NCBI GenBank assembly: GCA_964412195.1
Contig: CAYPNP010000003.1
Coordinates: forward strand, 248,001 to 312,000
DNA: 64,000 nt
Origin: CAYPNP01 sp964412195
GTDB lineage: Bacteria > Acidobacteriota > JAAYUB01
Reading direction: 5' to 3'
This document shows positions 24,365 through 33,301 of this stretch, piece by piece. Below the pieces are notes generated by a model. The model was not told the origin of the DNA, searched no databases, and worked only from the letters and a program-made list of their open reading frames with translations. Both the position numbers and the translations under genes were made by a program. The first letter of the stretch is position 1. The number at the start of each line of letters is the position of its first letter.

Positions 24365-25804
24365 CTAACTCAGCTTCTCCGCACATTCCCGCAGGAGTTC
24401 CCACGCCAGAACGACATCGTCCCGCCGGGTCTGGGTCTGGCCGACGCACAACCGCAGGCAATACCGGCCGCCCAGGCGGGTGTGGGACAGGTAGATCCGC
24501 CCGGTGGCGTTGACGGCGTTCATCAGCGCCTTGTTGCGCCGGTCCAGTTCCTCTTCCGGGATGGGATTTGCCCGGCCCCGGCCGGGGTTGAAACGGAAGC
24601 ACACGGTGTTCACCGGTACCGGGGCGAGGCGCTCGAAGACAGGGCTGTCATCCACCCAGCCGGCGAAATCGGCCGCCCAGGCGATGTGGTTTCGCAGCCG
24701 CTCCCGCAGCCCCTCAACCCCGAAGTTCCGGATCACGAACCAGAGTTTGAGCGCCCGGAAGCGCCGGCCGAGCTGGATGCCCCAGTCGCGGTAGTTTGTC
24801 ACCCGGCGGTCCTGGTCGGTCCGGAGGTACTCCGGCAGGATGGACATGGCCGCCGTCAGCACATCCGGTTGTCTCACGAAGAAGGCTGAGCAGTCGAAGT
24901 TGGTGAAGAGCCATTTGTGAGGATTGAAGACCAGCGAATCCACTCCGTCGCAGCCGTCCAGCAGCCAGCGTTTCTCCGGCAGGATGGCGGCGCTGCCGGC
25001 CAGGGCGGCGTCGACGTGGAGCCACAATTCCTCCCGGCGGGCGATCCGGACCAGCTCGGGCACGGGATCGACGGCCGTGGAGGAGGTCGTTCCGACCGTC
25101 GCCACCACCGCACAGGGGATGAAGCCGGAGGCGCGGTCAGAGGCGATCCACGCCGCAAGCTGTGCCGGGTCCATGGCGTAACGTTCGTCCACCGGGATTT
25201 TCACCAGGTTTTCCGAGCCGAAGCCCGCGAGGCGTACGCCCTTTTCCACCGAGGAGTGGGCTTCCTGGGAGGCATAGATCCGGAGAGGTTGGTGGGCCGG
25301 CCACGCCGTCAATCCCCGCTGGTTCACGGTGAATTCGGTCGTCCGCTCCCGGGCGCAGATCAGGGCGCAGAGGGTGGCGGTGGAGGCGGTGTCCTGGATG
25401 ACGCCGTGGAAATCCTCCGGCAGCCCGATCATCCGGCGGAGCCAGTCCATCACCCGCTCCTCCAGCTCGGTGGCGGAAGGCGAGGTCTGCCAATTCATGG
25501 CGTTGACGCCGAGGCCGGCCGCGATCAATTCCGCCAGGATGGACGGGCCGGAGTTGTTGGCCGGGAAGTAGGCGAACCAGCGCGGGTGGTTCCAGTGGGT
25601 GATGCCCGGCAGGATGAGGCGCTCGAAGTCGGCCAGGATGGCGTCCATGGGCTCCCCCCCGTCGGGTGGTTCGGCGGGCAATTGGGAACGGAGTTCTCCC
25701 GGCGCCACCATCGGCAGCACCGGGTAGTCGCCCACATTCTTCATGTAGTCGGCCACCCAGTCCACGACCTCATGACCATAGCGCCGGAAGGTTTCGGAAT
25801 CCAT
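24365..25804 (-). CDS. Group II pyridoxal-dependent amino-acid decarboxylase (aromatic-L-amino-acid decarboxylase type)
   Basis: The protein has 479 residues, the usual length for the family. Conserved blocks are FYFPANNSGPSILAEL-like (read FAYFPANNSGPSILAEL), TELEERVMDWLRRMIGLP, AHSSVEKGVRLAGFG and VVATVGTTSSTAVDPVP. VDAALAGSAAILPEKR and the PLP lysine in SLVFNPHKWLFTNFDCS follow. It decarboxylates an L-amino acid, probably aromatic (Tyr, Trp or Phe), to the amine. The indolepyruvate oxidoreductase at 17-20 kb also handles aromatic amino-acid carbon, which is suggestive only. It has word arrays on both sides and no recognisable terminator. Confidence 0.93.
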   Translation of the reverse strand: MDSETFRRYGHEVVDWVADYMKNVGDYPVLPMVAPGELRSQLPAEPPDGGEPMDAILADFERLILPGITHWNHPRWFAYFPANNSGPSILAELIAAGLGVNAMNWQTSPSATELEERVMDWLRRMIGLPEDFHGVIQDTASTATLCALICARERTTEFTVNQRGLTAWPAHQPLRIYASQEAHSSVEKGVRLAGFGSENLVKIPVDERYAMDPAQLAAWIASDRASGFIPCAVVATVGTTSSTAVDPVPELVRIARREELWLHVDAALAGSAAILPEKRWLLDGCDGVDSLVFNPHKWLFTNFDCSAFFVRQPDVLTAAMSILPEYLRTDQDRRVTNYRDWGIQLGRRFRALKLWFVIRNFGVEGLRERLRNHIAWAADFAGWVDDSPVFERLAPVPVNTVCFRFNPGRGRANPIPEEELDRRNKALMNAVNATGRIYLSHTRLGGRYCLRLCVGQTQTRRDDVVLAWELLRECAEKLS

Positions 25805-25852
25805 TAATCACCTCAAAATGCAATCGATTGTGGATAGGAGTTGAGAGAGGAG

Positions 25853-26080
25853 ACGATCGAACATCGAACATTCAACATCGAACTCAAGCCGCATTCTGAA
25901 AGCTAGACCCCAAAATACACGAAATACACGAAAAGGTCTTCAGTCCGCAATCCGGGATCGAACCACGAACCACACGGATCACACGAAGATTTCAATCCCG
26001 ACCTGCGATCCGAGGTCCGATATCCGATGTCCGAAGTCCGCAATCCGCAATTCACAATCCGCAATCCGCAATCCGCAATC
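25853..26080. repeat. Word-repeat array between decarboxylase and LRR genes
   Basis: It contains gaacatc/caacatcgaac, acacgaaatacacg, accacgaaccacacgg, and ccgatatccgatgtccgaagtccg, ending in six tandem (caatccg) words. It ends nine bases from the LRR gene's terminal stop. No gene is seen. Confidence 0.85.
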
Positions 26081-26089
26081 CCACCGCCC

Positions 26090-27031
26090 TCACTTGGGCC
26101 CCGTCAGGAAAACCGCCCGGGGCTTACACTTGTCGCCGTACACGGTGTTTTCATTGTCGACGTGCGGCTTGGTGAAGGACCGCAGGCGGAAGTAGTAATA
26201 GCGCCCGGCGGTCAGGCCGGACACCCGGAGCGACTCGTCCGTCTTGTATTTCGTCTGGCCCGCGGCCTGTTCCGGGCCGGTCGGCGAAAGGCTCCAGGTG
26301 ATCTGGTAGCCGCCACCGCCGTCCAGATAGCGGATCGCATCCCAAAAAAGATCCACCTCGCCGGCGCCGACGACAACCGCCGCCAAGCCCGTCGGGACGG
26401 CCGTTTGGGTGGCTTCAAAGTCTCTGCCGTACTGCTTCCGGTTCAGGAAAAGCCGCAGCTTCGGATCGCTTGTGCCCAGCGCGTTCCAGCGCAGGTCCAG
26501 GCCGCAGCTTCAGGTGGAGCCGCCGCCGTCCCGCAGCCGCGTGAGGTTGCCGAAGGTGGACGGAACCGCCCCTTGCAGGCAGTTGCCCCGCAGGGAGAGC
26601 TGCTCCAGCCGGACCAGGTTGCCGAGGCTGGCGGGCAGCGTTCCCCCGAACCGGTTCCCGCCCAGCATCAGGGTGCGCAGGAATTTCAGCCGGCCGATCG
26701 TGGCCGGGAGGGTTCCTTCGATCTCGTTGTCGTTCAGGTTCAGGGCCTGCAGTTCCGTCAGGCGGTCCAGGCTGGCCGGCAGTGTGCCGGTGAGGCGGTT
26801 GCCGGCGAGCTCCAGCCGGATGACGTGGGTGCCGGCCAGGTTGCAGGTTACGCCCAGCCAGTCGCCCTCAGTCCCGGGAGGGTCGAGCCAATTGGTGTTG
26901 AAGACCCAGCCGTCCCCATGGGTGGACGAGTAGAAATCCAGCAACGCCTGCCTCTCCGAAGCGGGGATGGCGGCCCAGGCGACGGCCGCCAGGACGATCA
27001 ACCAGGAGCCAAGAATGATCCGCCTCCGCAC
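26090..27031 (-). pseudogene. Secreted leucine-rich-repeat protein interrupted by an in-frame TGA
   Basis: It starts at GTG 27031 (GGGAGG upstream) with a signal peptide (IILGSWLIVLAAVAWAAIP). A WLGVTCN cap and about five plant-type LRRs of 24 residues follow (NRLTGTLPASLDRLTELQAL and so on). A TGA at 26510-26512 stops it. The same frame then stays open for 140 codons to the next stop at 26090. It encodes LDLRWNALGTSDPKLRLFLNRKQYG and a fibronectin-III-like domain (GLTAGRYYYFRLRSF). As I recall, related secreted proteins carry these parts in one chain. A TGG-to-TGA change would explain it. Either a pseudogene, a recoded codon or a sequencing error. Confidence 0.75.
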
Positions 27032-27185
27032 CTCGACCTCCCGTCGGCCTGGAATTGAAAGCAGTGTAGCACAGCCGCCGGCGGTCAGGAAAAGAAGAAA
27101 AACCCGCCGCCCTGTCGTCGAACGGCCCGCAACCGCGAGAGGCGGGGAATCATCCAATGCCCTTGACTTGGCGCCGGAGGATACG

Positions 27186-28076
27186 ATGGACGGACAACGC
27201 CTGCAGATCGCTGCCTGGTTCCTTTGGCTCAGCCTGGCCGGAGCGGTTCAGGCATTGCCGGGGGAGCCGGCCAGCCCGGGACCCGTGGCGGCGCAGCTTG
27301 TGGCGGACACCGGATCGGTTCGGCCCGGGCAGGCATTCACCCTGGGCGTCCGCTTGCGCCTCGCGGACGGGTGGCATGTGTATTGGAAAAATCCGGGCTC
27401 CTCCGGCCTGCCTCCCGAGATCCGCTTCCGGCTGCCGGACGGGTTCACGGCGGGTCCGCTGCAGTGGCCGCTGCCGGTCCGGTTCCGGCAGCCGGACGGG
27501 GAGGAGTCCGTCGGGTACGAACGGGAGGTCCTGCTGGCGGCACGGATCCTGGTGCCTCAGGACCTCGGCGGGCGAAGCACGGTGGAATTCGGAGCGGACT
27601 GCCGCTGGATGGCCTGCCGGGACCTCTGCCGCTTGGGGCGGGCGGACCTGCGGCTGGTGCTGCCCCTCTCGACGGGGATCACCGATGGCGAAGGGGGCTT
27701 TGCGCCCTGGCGGGACACCCTGCCGGCGGATGCCGGCGAGGCCGGCTGCTGGGTGGTCGTCCGGATGGAAGGCAGCATGGGCGATGCGGGAGACCACGGC
27801 GAATTCCGGATCGGCCTGAACTGGGTACAGCCCCCCCAGTCGGTGGATTGGTATCCCGTTCCGGCCGATGCCCTGGAAGTTTCCGATGTCCGCCTGGCAG
27901 GGGAGGGGACCCGCTGGGTGCTTCAGTTCGCCGTCCGGACGCTGGCGGGCCAGCGTTGGGAGGGAGACATCCTGGACAGCCTGTTGGTGTTTGTCGACGC
28001 CGCGGGCCGCAGGCGGGGCATCGATTGGCCCCTGCGCCTGCGGGGGAAGTCCCCGGGAGGTCAGCCGTCCCGCTGA
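27186..28076 (+). CDS. DsbD N-terminal-domain-like periplasmic thiol protein
   Basis: The protein has 296 residues starting at MDGQRLQIAAWFLWLSLAGA (signal peptide), with GGAGG upstream. The mature domain resembles the immunoglobulin-like alpha domain of DsbD and ScsB (HVYWKNPGSSGLPPEIRF, then EESVGYEREVLLAARI). A Cys cluster follows: GADCRWMACRDLCRLG (C-x4-C-x3-C). The membrane and thioredoxin domains of full DsbD are absent. It probably receives electrons in the periplasm and passes them to a partner, likely the thioredoxin-like protein encoded 48 bases downstream. The exact partner is inferred from neighbourhood only. Confidence 0.8.
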   Translation: MDGQRLQIAAWFLWLSLAGAVQALPGEPASPGPVAAQLVADTGSVRPGQAFTLGVRLRLADGWHVYWKNPGSSGLPPEIRFRLPDGFTAGPLQWPLPVRFRQPDGEESVGYEREVLLAARILVPQDLGGRSTVEFGADCRWMACRDLCRLGRADLRLVLPLSTGITDGEGGFAPWRDTLPADAGEAGCWVVVRMEGSMGDAGDHGEFRIGLNWVQPPQSVDWYPVPADALEVSDVRLAGEGTRWVLQFAVRTLAGQRWEGDILDSLLVFVDAAGRRRGIDWPLRLRGKSPGGQPSR

Positions 28077-28124
28077 AGGCGAATCCATGCGCTCATTGAA
28101 AAAGCAGAAGGAGGAATTCAGGAA

Positions 28125-28730
28125 ATGAAGATTGTCAAAACAGGGATCAGGGCCGTCGGGCTGTTGCTGATGCTGGCCTTGCCGGCCGGCATGGATCTCC
28201 GGGCGGCGGAGGCCGCACTGGGCGCCGCGGCGCCCGACTTCACGCTGCCCGATACCGGCGGGCTGCCGGTGCGGCTGGGCGGTTTCTCCGGGAAGATCGT
28301 CGTCCTGGAATGGATCAATCCCGACTGCCCGTTCGTCCAGCGCGTGTACCAATCCGGAATCACGAAAAACCTGGCGACCGAGTACGGCCGCAACGGCGTG
28401 GTCTGGCTGGCGGTCAACTCCACCCATTACATGGACGCTGCGGCCAACCGACAGTGGAGGGACAAGTACGCCCTGCCGTATCCGATCCTGGACGACCACG
28501 CCGGCACGGTCGGGCACCTGTACGGAGCGCGCACCACGCCCCACATCTTCATAATCGACAAGGCGGGGAAACTGGCGTATGTCGGGGGCCTGGACGACGA
28601 TCCCCGGGGCGAGAAGGGCACGCCGGGGAATTACGTCCGTCAGGCCCTGGACGCTCTCCTGGCCGGGAAGGCGGTGGCGGTGGCGGAAACCAAACCCTAC
28701 GGCTGCTCGGTGAAGTACGCGGCGAAATGA
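28125..28730 (+). CDS. Secreted thioredoxin-fold protein (AhpC/TSA-redoxin type)
   Basis: The protein has 201 residues with a signal peptide of about 27 residues and AGGAGG upstream. The redoxin fold begins APDFTLPDTGGLPVRLGGFSG and continues IVVLEWINPDCPFVQRVYQS. A single Cys sits in the peroxiredoxin-like position, with no CxxC. TTPHIFIIDKAGKLAYVGGLDD carries the cis-Pro region. A second Cys lies near the C-terminus (YGCSVKY). It may be a periplasmic thiol peroxidase or reductase fed by the DsbD-alpha-like protein upstream. Convergent with the NAD kinase fusion, with only 12 bases between stops. Confidence 0.85.
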   Translation: MKIVKTGIRAVGLLLMLALPAGMDLRAAEAALGAAAPDFTLPDTGGLPVRLGGFSGKIVVLEWINPDCPFVQRVYQSGITKNLATEYGRNGVVWLAVNSTHYMDAAANRQWRDKYALPYPILDDHAGTVGHLYGARTTPHIFIIDKAGKLAYVGGLDDDPRGEKGTPGNYVRQALDALLAGKAVAVAETKPYGCSVKYAAK

Positions 28731-28742
28731 GGGCGGCCGGAA

Positions 28743-30125
28743 TCAGCGCGGCGGGAACTGGAGTTGGGAGATCTTCCCGGCCAGGTCGTGGCGCTCGCTG
28801 AAGACCAGCTCGGCCGTGGCGACGTGGCTGACCCGCAGCCGCATCCGGGCGGCCGAGCCCAGGGGGACGCCGTCGGCGAAAGCGGCCAGCGGGCGCTTGG
28901 CCGGCTGCAGGGCCCGGAATTCCACCTCGGATTCCAGGCCGAGCATGACCGCCTTCCAGTTGGGCGGCTCCAGGACGTTGGAGCCCACCAGCACCAGCAC
29001 GGGCGTGTCGAAGAGCACCGGCGTGGCCCCCATGGCGCGGGCGTAGGCGGTGGACCCGGCCGCCGTGGCGAGGAGAACACCGTCCGCGATCAGGTGGGGG
29101 ATGCGCGGCTCGCCGTTGACCCGGACTTCGATCCAGGCCGCCTGGCTGCTCTGGCGCTCCACCCAGGCGTCGTTGAAGGCAAACACGCGCCGGGGCGCGC
29201 TTCCGTCGGCGGGATCGACCTCCACGTGGAGGAGCGGGGCCTGGCGCACGAGGAACGGCCCCGCCGGCCAGCCCTCGGCGAAGGACTCGGCGCCGTTCAG
29301 CAGGAAGCCGCGGTGCCCCGCGTTGATCCCCAGAAAGGGCAGCCGACGGCGCCAGTGCTGGCGGATGGCGTGGAGCATCGCGCCGTCTCCCCCGACCACC
29401 GCGATGCAGTTGGGCGGCCCGGCGGCGGAGCGGCCGGTCAGGGAGGCGGCGATGGCAGCGGCCGCCGGGTTCTGCTCGTCCACCAGCCACTTCGGGCGCG
29501 GGGGATCGAGGCGGATCGGCGCCACGCGCACCGGCGGCCGGCCGCGGTACAGGCCGTAACGCTCGATGTACCCGCTGACCTCCGGCTCGACCAGGCCGGA
29601 CATGTCCTCGTGCTGGAAAATCCGCTCCCGGATTGCCCGGCTGGAACCGGCGGCCGGCACGGCGATGACGCGCGAGCGGGGCGGCAGATCCTCCGGCGCG
29701 GGCGACTCGCCCGGCCGCGCCAGCACGACGAAGCGCAGCTCCCGCCAAAGCTCCGGGCCGCCTTCCCAGCGCAGATGGATCCGGGAGCGGCCGTTGCCGC
29801 CATCCCGGATCTGCGCCGCCGTCACCGCGTGCCAGGTCTCGCCCTCGGCGGAGAATCGGGCATGCAGTTCGCGGGCCCGGGTGGGTCGGGCTTCCTCGAT
29901 GTCGGCCAGGTCGACACGGACGTCCGGGAGGTCGTGGAAAGCGATGTCGGACAGGGCGGCCCGGTGGATGGGGGCGACATCCTCCGCGGCGGGGTCGTCT
30001 GGCCGCGGGCCCTCCGGCGCGACGACCACCTGATCGAACTCGGGGCGGAGGGCTTCCACGACGGCCCGATGGTGTCGCCCGGGCGGATTGAAACTCGCCA
30101 CGTAGATTGCCAACCGCTTGCTCAT
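28743..30125 (-). CDS. Fusion of NadD-like nucleotidyltransferase with NAD kinase
   Basis: The protein has 460 residues. Residues 1 to about 195 resemble nicotinate-nucleotide adenylyltransferase: IYVASFNPPGRHHRAVVEAL at the start (divergent from the usual GSFDPxHxGH), SSRAIRERI at 161-169 (usual ISSTxIR) and YIERYGLYRG at the end. From about 200 it is NAD kinase: VVGGDGAMLHAIR (245-), LGINAGHRGFL, FNDAWVER and ADGVLLATAAGSTAYA. One chain could thus make NaAD and phosphorylate NAD. Cofactor supply for NADP is the predicted role. GAGGTG precedes the ATG. The N-terminal activity is uncertain given the altered ATP-binding motif. The second NadD-like gene lies 223 bases upstream. Confidence 0.85.
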   Translation of the reverse strand: MSKRLAIYVASFNPPGRHHRAVVEALRPEFDQVVVAPEGPRPDDPAAEDVAPIHRAALSDIAFHDLPDVRVDLADIEEARPTRARELHARFSAEGETWHAVTAAQIRDGGNGRSRIHLRWEGGPELWRELRFVVLARPGESPAPEDLPPRSRVIAVPAAGSSRAIRERIFQHEDMSGLVEPEVSGYIERYGLYRGRPPVRVAPIRLDPPRPKWLVDEQNPAAAAIAASLTGRSAAGPPNCIAVVGGDGAMLHAIRQHWRRRLPFLGINAGHRGFLLNGAESFAEGWPAGPFLVRQAPLLHVEVDPADGSAPRRVFAFNDAWVERQSSQAAWIEVRVNGEPRIPHLIADGVLLATAAGSTAYARAMGATPVLFDTPVLVLVGSNVLEPPNWKAVMLGLESEVEFRALQPAKRPLAAFADGVPLGSAARMRLRVSHVATAELVFSERHDLAGKISQLQFPPR

Positions 30126-30165
30126 GGGTTCACCTCGGGCTATTTAACCACGAATGCCTGAGGAA

Positions 30166-30300
30166 ATCACCGGTGAATCGGTGAATCGGTGAAGAGGTGA
30201 ATCGGTCGAACCGACCGGTGACCGATGACCGATGACCGGTGACCGGTAGTCGGTAATCCAGCATAACCGCCGATCATAATCGTCATCGTCATCGTATTCG
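30166..30300. repeat. Word-repeat array upstream of the NadD/NAD-kinase fusion gene
   Basis: It contains (ggtgaatc) repeats, then accggtgaccgatgaccgatgaccggtgacc, then cgtcatcgtcatcg words, in the 223-bp gap between two minus-strand genes. The array begins about 41 bases before the fusion gene start, which leaves little room for a conventional promoter. None was seen. Confidence 0.8.
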
Positions 30301-30348
30301 CTTTCGAATTAATGAACTCCACTCGGTGTCGCAATGCCCGTGCGCCTC

Positions 30349-31107
30349 TCAGCGTCCACCAAGTCCACCAAGTCCACTCAGCCCCCACAAACCCCGGTCT
30401 TCACCACCACACTGCACACCTGCTGCCATCGTCCGCGACATTGCCGCCCCATAGAGCCCCGATTGGAGGACCAACTCGAGGATGTCGGGCGCGACCAGGG
30501 TCCGCAGCTCCTGCAGCCGGACGGCGGCCAGGCGGGGATCCCCTCGCAGCGCGGCCACCGCCGCCCGCACGCGGGTGGAGGAGATTTCCCGCAGGTCTTC
30601 CGGCACCGTCAGCCGCCCAGGACCGTCCTGGCGGCGTCCGAACACCAGGGCGCGCCGTTGCAAGCCGGCCAGGAGTTCGGCGTCATCCTCGGTCCAGGCC
30701 AGGCCCGCCCGCTCGAAGTATTCGGGCGAACGGAGCAGCCGCGCGTACGTGTCGTCGCCCATCCCGAAGGTGATCTCCGCCCTCGGGAACAGCGCCGCCG
30801 CCCGCGCCGCCAGCCGAACGAACAGCACCTCGCCGGCGACGCCTCCCAGGACGGGGCCCCCGGCGCGGCGGGCGAATCGCTCGATCATGGCCAGCCGCTG
30901 GGCCAGGGAGGCGTTCTCGCCGGGGCGGATGGCCTTGTCGAAGTGGCGCCCGGGCACCACCAGCAGCACCCGCCCGCAACGCTCCAGGAGGCGGCCGGCG
31001 GCCCACTCGTGGCCGAGGTGGAGTGGGTCGAAGGAGCCCAGGTACAAACCCAGCTTCGTCCAGGTGGCCACGTCGGCGGGCAGGTTCGAGACGAAGAGTG
31101 CGTCCAT
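30349..31107 (-). CDS. NadD-like nucleotidyltransferase (cytidylyltransferase superfamily)
   Basis: The protein has 252 residues starting MDALFVSNLPADV, two bases after the preceding radical-SAM gene. Canonical motifs are LYLGSFDPLHLGHEWA (nucleotide-binding GxFDPxHxGH) and EISSTRVRAAVAALR (ISSTxxR). It most likely adenylylates NaMN or NMN, or transfers a nucleotide to a related phosphate. The last ~15 residues (LWGLSGLGGLGGR) are encoded by a tandem (gtccaccaa) array in the intergenic DNA. The natural C-terminus was therefore probably near SGLYG, and the array supplies the present stop. It is the third gene of the operon opposite the NrtR-like repressor. Confidence 0.82.
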   Translation of the reverse strand: MDALFVSNLPADVATWTKLGLYLGSFDPLHLGHEWAAGRLLERCGRVLLVVPGRHFDKAIRPGENASLAQRLAMIERFARRAGGPVLGGVAGEVLFVRLAARAAALFPRAEITFGMGDDTYARLLRSPEYFERAGLAWTEDDAELLAGLQRRALVFGRRQDGPGRLTVPEDLREISSTRVRAAVAALRGDPRLAAVRLQELRTLVAPDILELVLQSGLYGAAMSRTMAAGVQCGGEDRGLWGLSGLGGLGGR

Positions 31108-31109
31108 GT

Positions 31110-31832
31110 TCACCTCGCCAATTCGTATGCGTCCGTGACGGACCCGTCGGAAAACAGGTTCAGGCAGCGGAGGGCGGACCGGCCGAAGTCCCACACCGTG
31201 ACCTCCAGGCCGTTCAGCGCGTAGACCGGATTGCCGCCGAAGGTCCGCACTGGATTCAAATCCGGGAAGAAATTCTCCGGCGACGAGTCGCCGTAGAGCT
31301 TTCGCAGGACGAGCCGGCGCACGCCCAGCTCCCCGCAGCGCCGGAGGATCTCGGGGACCTCGGCGCGGTTGTCGGAGGTGACCAGCGTGGACACCTTGAT
31401 CGGGATTTCCGACCGCCGCAGGATCTCCGTCAGGTCCGGCACCCGGGGCGAGCCCGTCATCCGGCGGCAGGTCGCGGGGCGGAACGACGGGATCGAGACG
31501 GTGGCCCGGTCGAAGCGGTTGAACACCCGGATGCGGCGCAGGGCCAGTGCCCCGTTGGTGTGCAGGGAGAGGCGGATGCCCGGCAATTCCTCCCGCAGGC
31601 GGTCGATCAGGCGGCCCAGGTGGCGGTAGAGCAGGGGATCGGTGTTGGTGCCGGTCAGGGAGACCTCGCGGATGCCGTGGCGGCGCAGCGCTTCCAGGAA
31701 CTCCGCCAGCCCCGGCAGCGGGAAGAGCCCGAGGCTGTCCGGCAGGGACCGGCCGGCCAGGGCGTGCCCGATGCAATGGGGGCAGCGGCGGTTGCAGCGG
31801 CCGGTCAGCAGGATGTTGGCGAAGTCGTACAT
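31110..31832 (-). CDS. Radical SAM protein (MoaA/elongator-like core), unknown substrate
   Basis: The protein has 240 residues, a minimal radical-SAM barrel. CNRRCPHC (CxxxCxxC) near residue 13 binds the SAM cluster, and EVSLTGTNTDPLLY holds the GGE-like region, here GTN. LSLHTNGAL and VSIPSF follow. A Cys near the C-terminus (LRCLNLFSDG) may serve an auxiliary function, but there is no SPASM cluster. It lies 10 bases after the HemN-like gene and 2 bases before the NadD-like gene, so the three are one operon. A role in nucleotide or cofactor modification is an inference from context. Confidence 0.85.
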   Translation of the reverse strand: MYDFANILLTGRCNRRCPHCIGHALAGRSLPDSLGLFPLPGLAEFLEALRRHGIREVSLTGTNTDPLLYRHLGRLIDRLREELPGIRLSLHTNGALALRRIRVFNRFDRATVSIPSFRPATCRRMTGSPRVPDLTEILRRSEIPIKVSTLVTSDNRAEVPEILRRCGELGVRRLVLRKLYGDSSPENFFPDLNPVRTFGGNPVYALNGLEVTVWDFGRSALRCLNLFSDGSVTDAYELAR

Positions 31833-31842
31833 GGCGTTCTCC

Positions 31843-33279
31843 TTACAGGCTGAGGAGATGGGCCTTCACGCGCGGCGAATAGAACTGGGCGATGGCGCCG
31901 GAGAAGGCGGCGACGCCGGCGGGAGTCAGCCGCAGGATCTGGCCGTCGTTGATCATCAGCCCGCGCTTTTCCAGGAAGGCGATCTCCACGGGGAAGCACT
32001 CATCCAGCTCCCGCCCGAATTTCTCCCGGAACGAGCCGCGGTGGATCATGCCGAAGTAGAAGGAGACGGCGAGCATCTTGCCCATCCCCTCGCTCGGCGG
32101 GAGGTGGTACAGGTCCTGGATGGGCAGCTCGCCGGCGGCCACGGCGGCGAGGTAGTGGTCCAGCGTCTTGGTGGCGGCGCCGTGGTTGTAGGCCAGCAGG
32201 TTGTTGGTGAAGGTCTGGGCGCCGAGGCCCAGCCCGAGGTAGGGCGTGCTGCGGACCACCCGCTCGGTGAGGTAAGCGCTGGTGCCGGGGTCGCCCTGCA
32301 CCCGGCTGAAGGCGTTCTTGCCGGGGTTGGCGTCGTAGCCGGCGGCCAGCAGGACTTTGCGGGCCCGCTCGTGCATGGCGTTGACCCGTTCCAGCTCCAC
32401 CTGCGCCGCCTCCCCGGCGACCCGGGTACCCTTGTAGCGCATCCGGTAGAGGGTGATGTACTCCGGCCCCAGCTCCACGGCGGCCCGAACGGCGGCGTCG
32501 ATGTCCGCCACGGTCTGCTGGGCCAGGCCGTACATCAGGTCGACGTTGAGCCGGCGGAAGCCGGCCCGGCGGATGTTTTCCACCGCGGGCCGGTTGTCGC
32601 CGACGGAGTTGATGTCCCGCCCGTAGGCCGCCAGGAGACGGGCGCTGGCGGTCTGCAGGCCCATGCTGATCCGCTCGATGCCCAGGGCCCGCACGGCGGC
32701 GAGCCGTCCGGGGTGCCGGGCGGCCAGGCGGGGGGTGGTTTCGATGCTCATGCCGAAGCCGGCGGCCGGGCGGAGGCGGCGGAGGATCCGGTCCAGCACG
32801 GCGCCGAGGCGCTCCGGCGCGGCCAGGAGGGGCGTGCCGCCGCCTACGTCCAGTCCGGCCAGCTCGCCGGCGTCGGACCCCAGCAGGTCCAGGCACAGCC
32901 CCGCCTCGCGCTCCAGCGCGGCGAAGTAGGCCGCCTCGACCGCCTCGTCGTGCCGCTCCAGGACACAGTACTCGCAGAAGGCGCAGCGGCGCTCGCAGAA
33001 GGGGACGTGGAGGTAGAGGCAGAAGCGCCGGCCGGCCAGGGCGGCGCGGATCAGCCCGGCGTGGCGGGAGGCGTCCCGGCGGAACTCCCAGATGGTCTTC
33101 CGGTGGGCGATGGGGTAGGCGGTGTTGGCCAGGTGGTGGTGGCGCAGGCCGGCGGTGAACACCTCCGCGGGATCGAACTCCGGCCAGGAGCCTTCCGGGG
33201 ACCAGACCAGCGGGGGAGCCTCCATCTGGGGCGGACGTTCGTGGCGGCGGATCTGGCGGGGGGCGGTTTCGGTTTTCAT
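31843..33279 (-). CDS. HemN/HemW-like radical SAM protein
   Basis: The protein has 478 residues with AAAGGAGGAAG before the ATG. HVPFCERRCAFCEYC is the SAM-cluster motif. Spacing CxxxCxxC is followed by one extra Cys two residues on, unlike the CxC of true HemN. Other family blocks are LDVGGGTPLL, IERISMGLQT and LNVDLMYGLAQQT. A C-terminal HemN-like domain follows from about 380. HemN oxidises coproporphyrinogen III anaerobically, but many relatives are haem chaperones (HemW) or act on other substrates. The operon here encodes NAD-type nucleotidyltransferase and faces an NrtR-like gene, so haem synthesis is not the obvious role. It is the first gene of the operon. Confidence 0.85.
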   Translation of the reverse strand: MKTETAPRQIRRHERPPQMEAPPLVWSPEGSWPEFDPAEVFTAGLRHHHLANTAYPIAHRKTIWEFRRDASRHAGLIRAALAGRRFCLYLHVPFCERRCAFCEYCVLERHDEAVEAAYFAALEREAGLCLDLLGSDAGELAGLDVGGGTPLLAAPERLGAVLDRILRRLRPAAGFGMSIETTPRLAARHPGRLAAVRALGIERISMGLQTASARLLAAYGRDINSVGDNRPAVENIRRAGFRRLNVDLMYGLAQQTVADIDAAVRAAVELGPEYITLYRMRYKGTRVAGEAAQVELERVNAMHERARKVLLAAGYDANPGKNAFSRVQGDPGTSAYLTERVVRSTPYLGLGLGAQTFTNNLLAYNHGAATKTLDHYLAAVAAGELPIQDLYHLPPSEGMGKMLAVSFYFGMIHRGSFREKFGRELDECFPVEIAFLEKRGLMINDGQILRLTPAGVAAFSGAIAQFYSPRVKAHLLSL

Positions 33280-33301
33280 GGCTTCCTCCTTTGCTAGTAT
33301 T

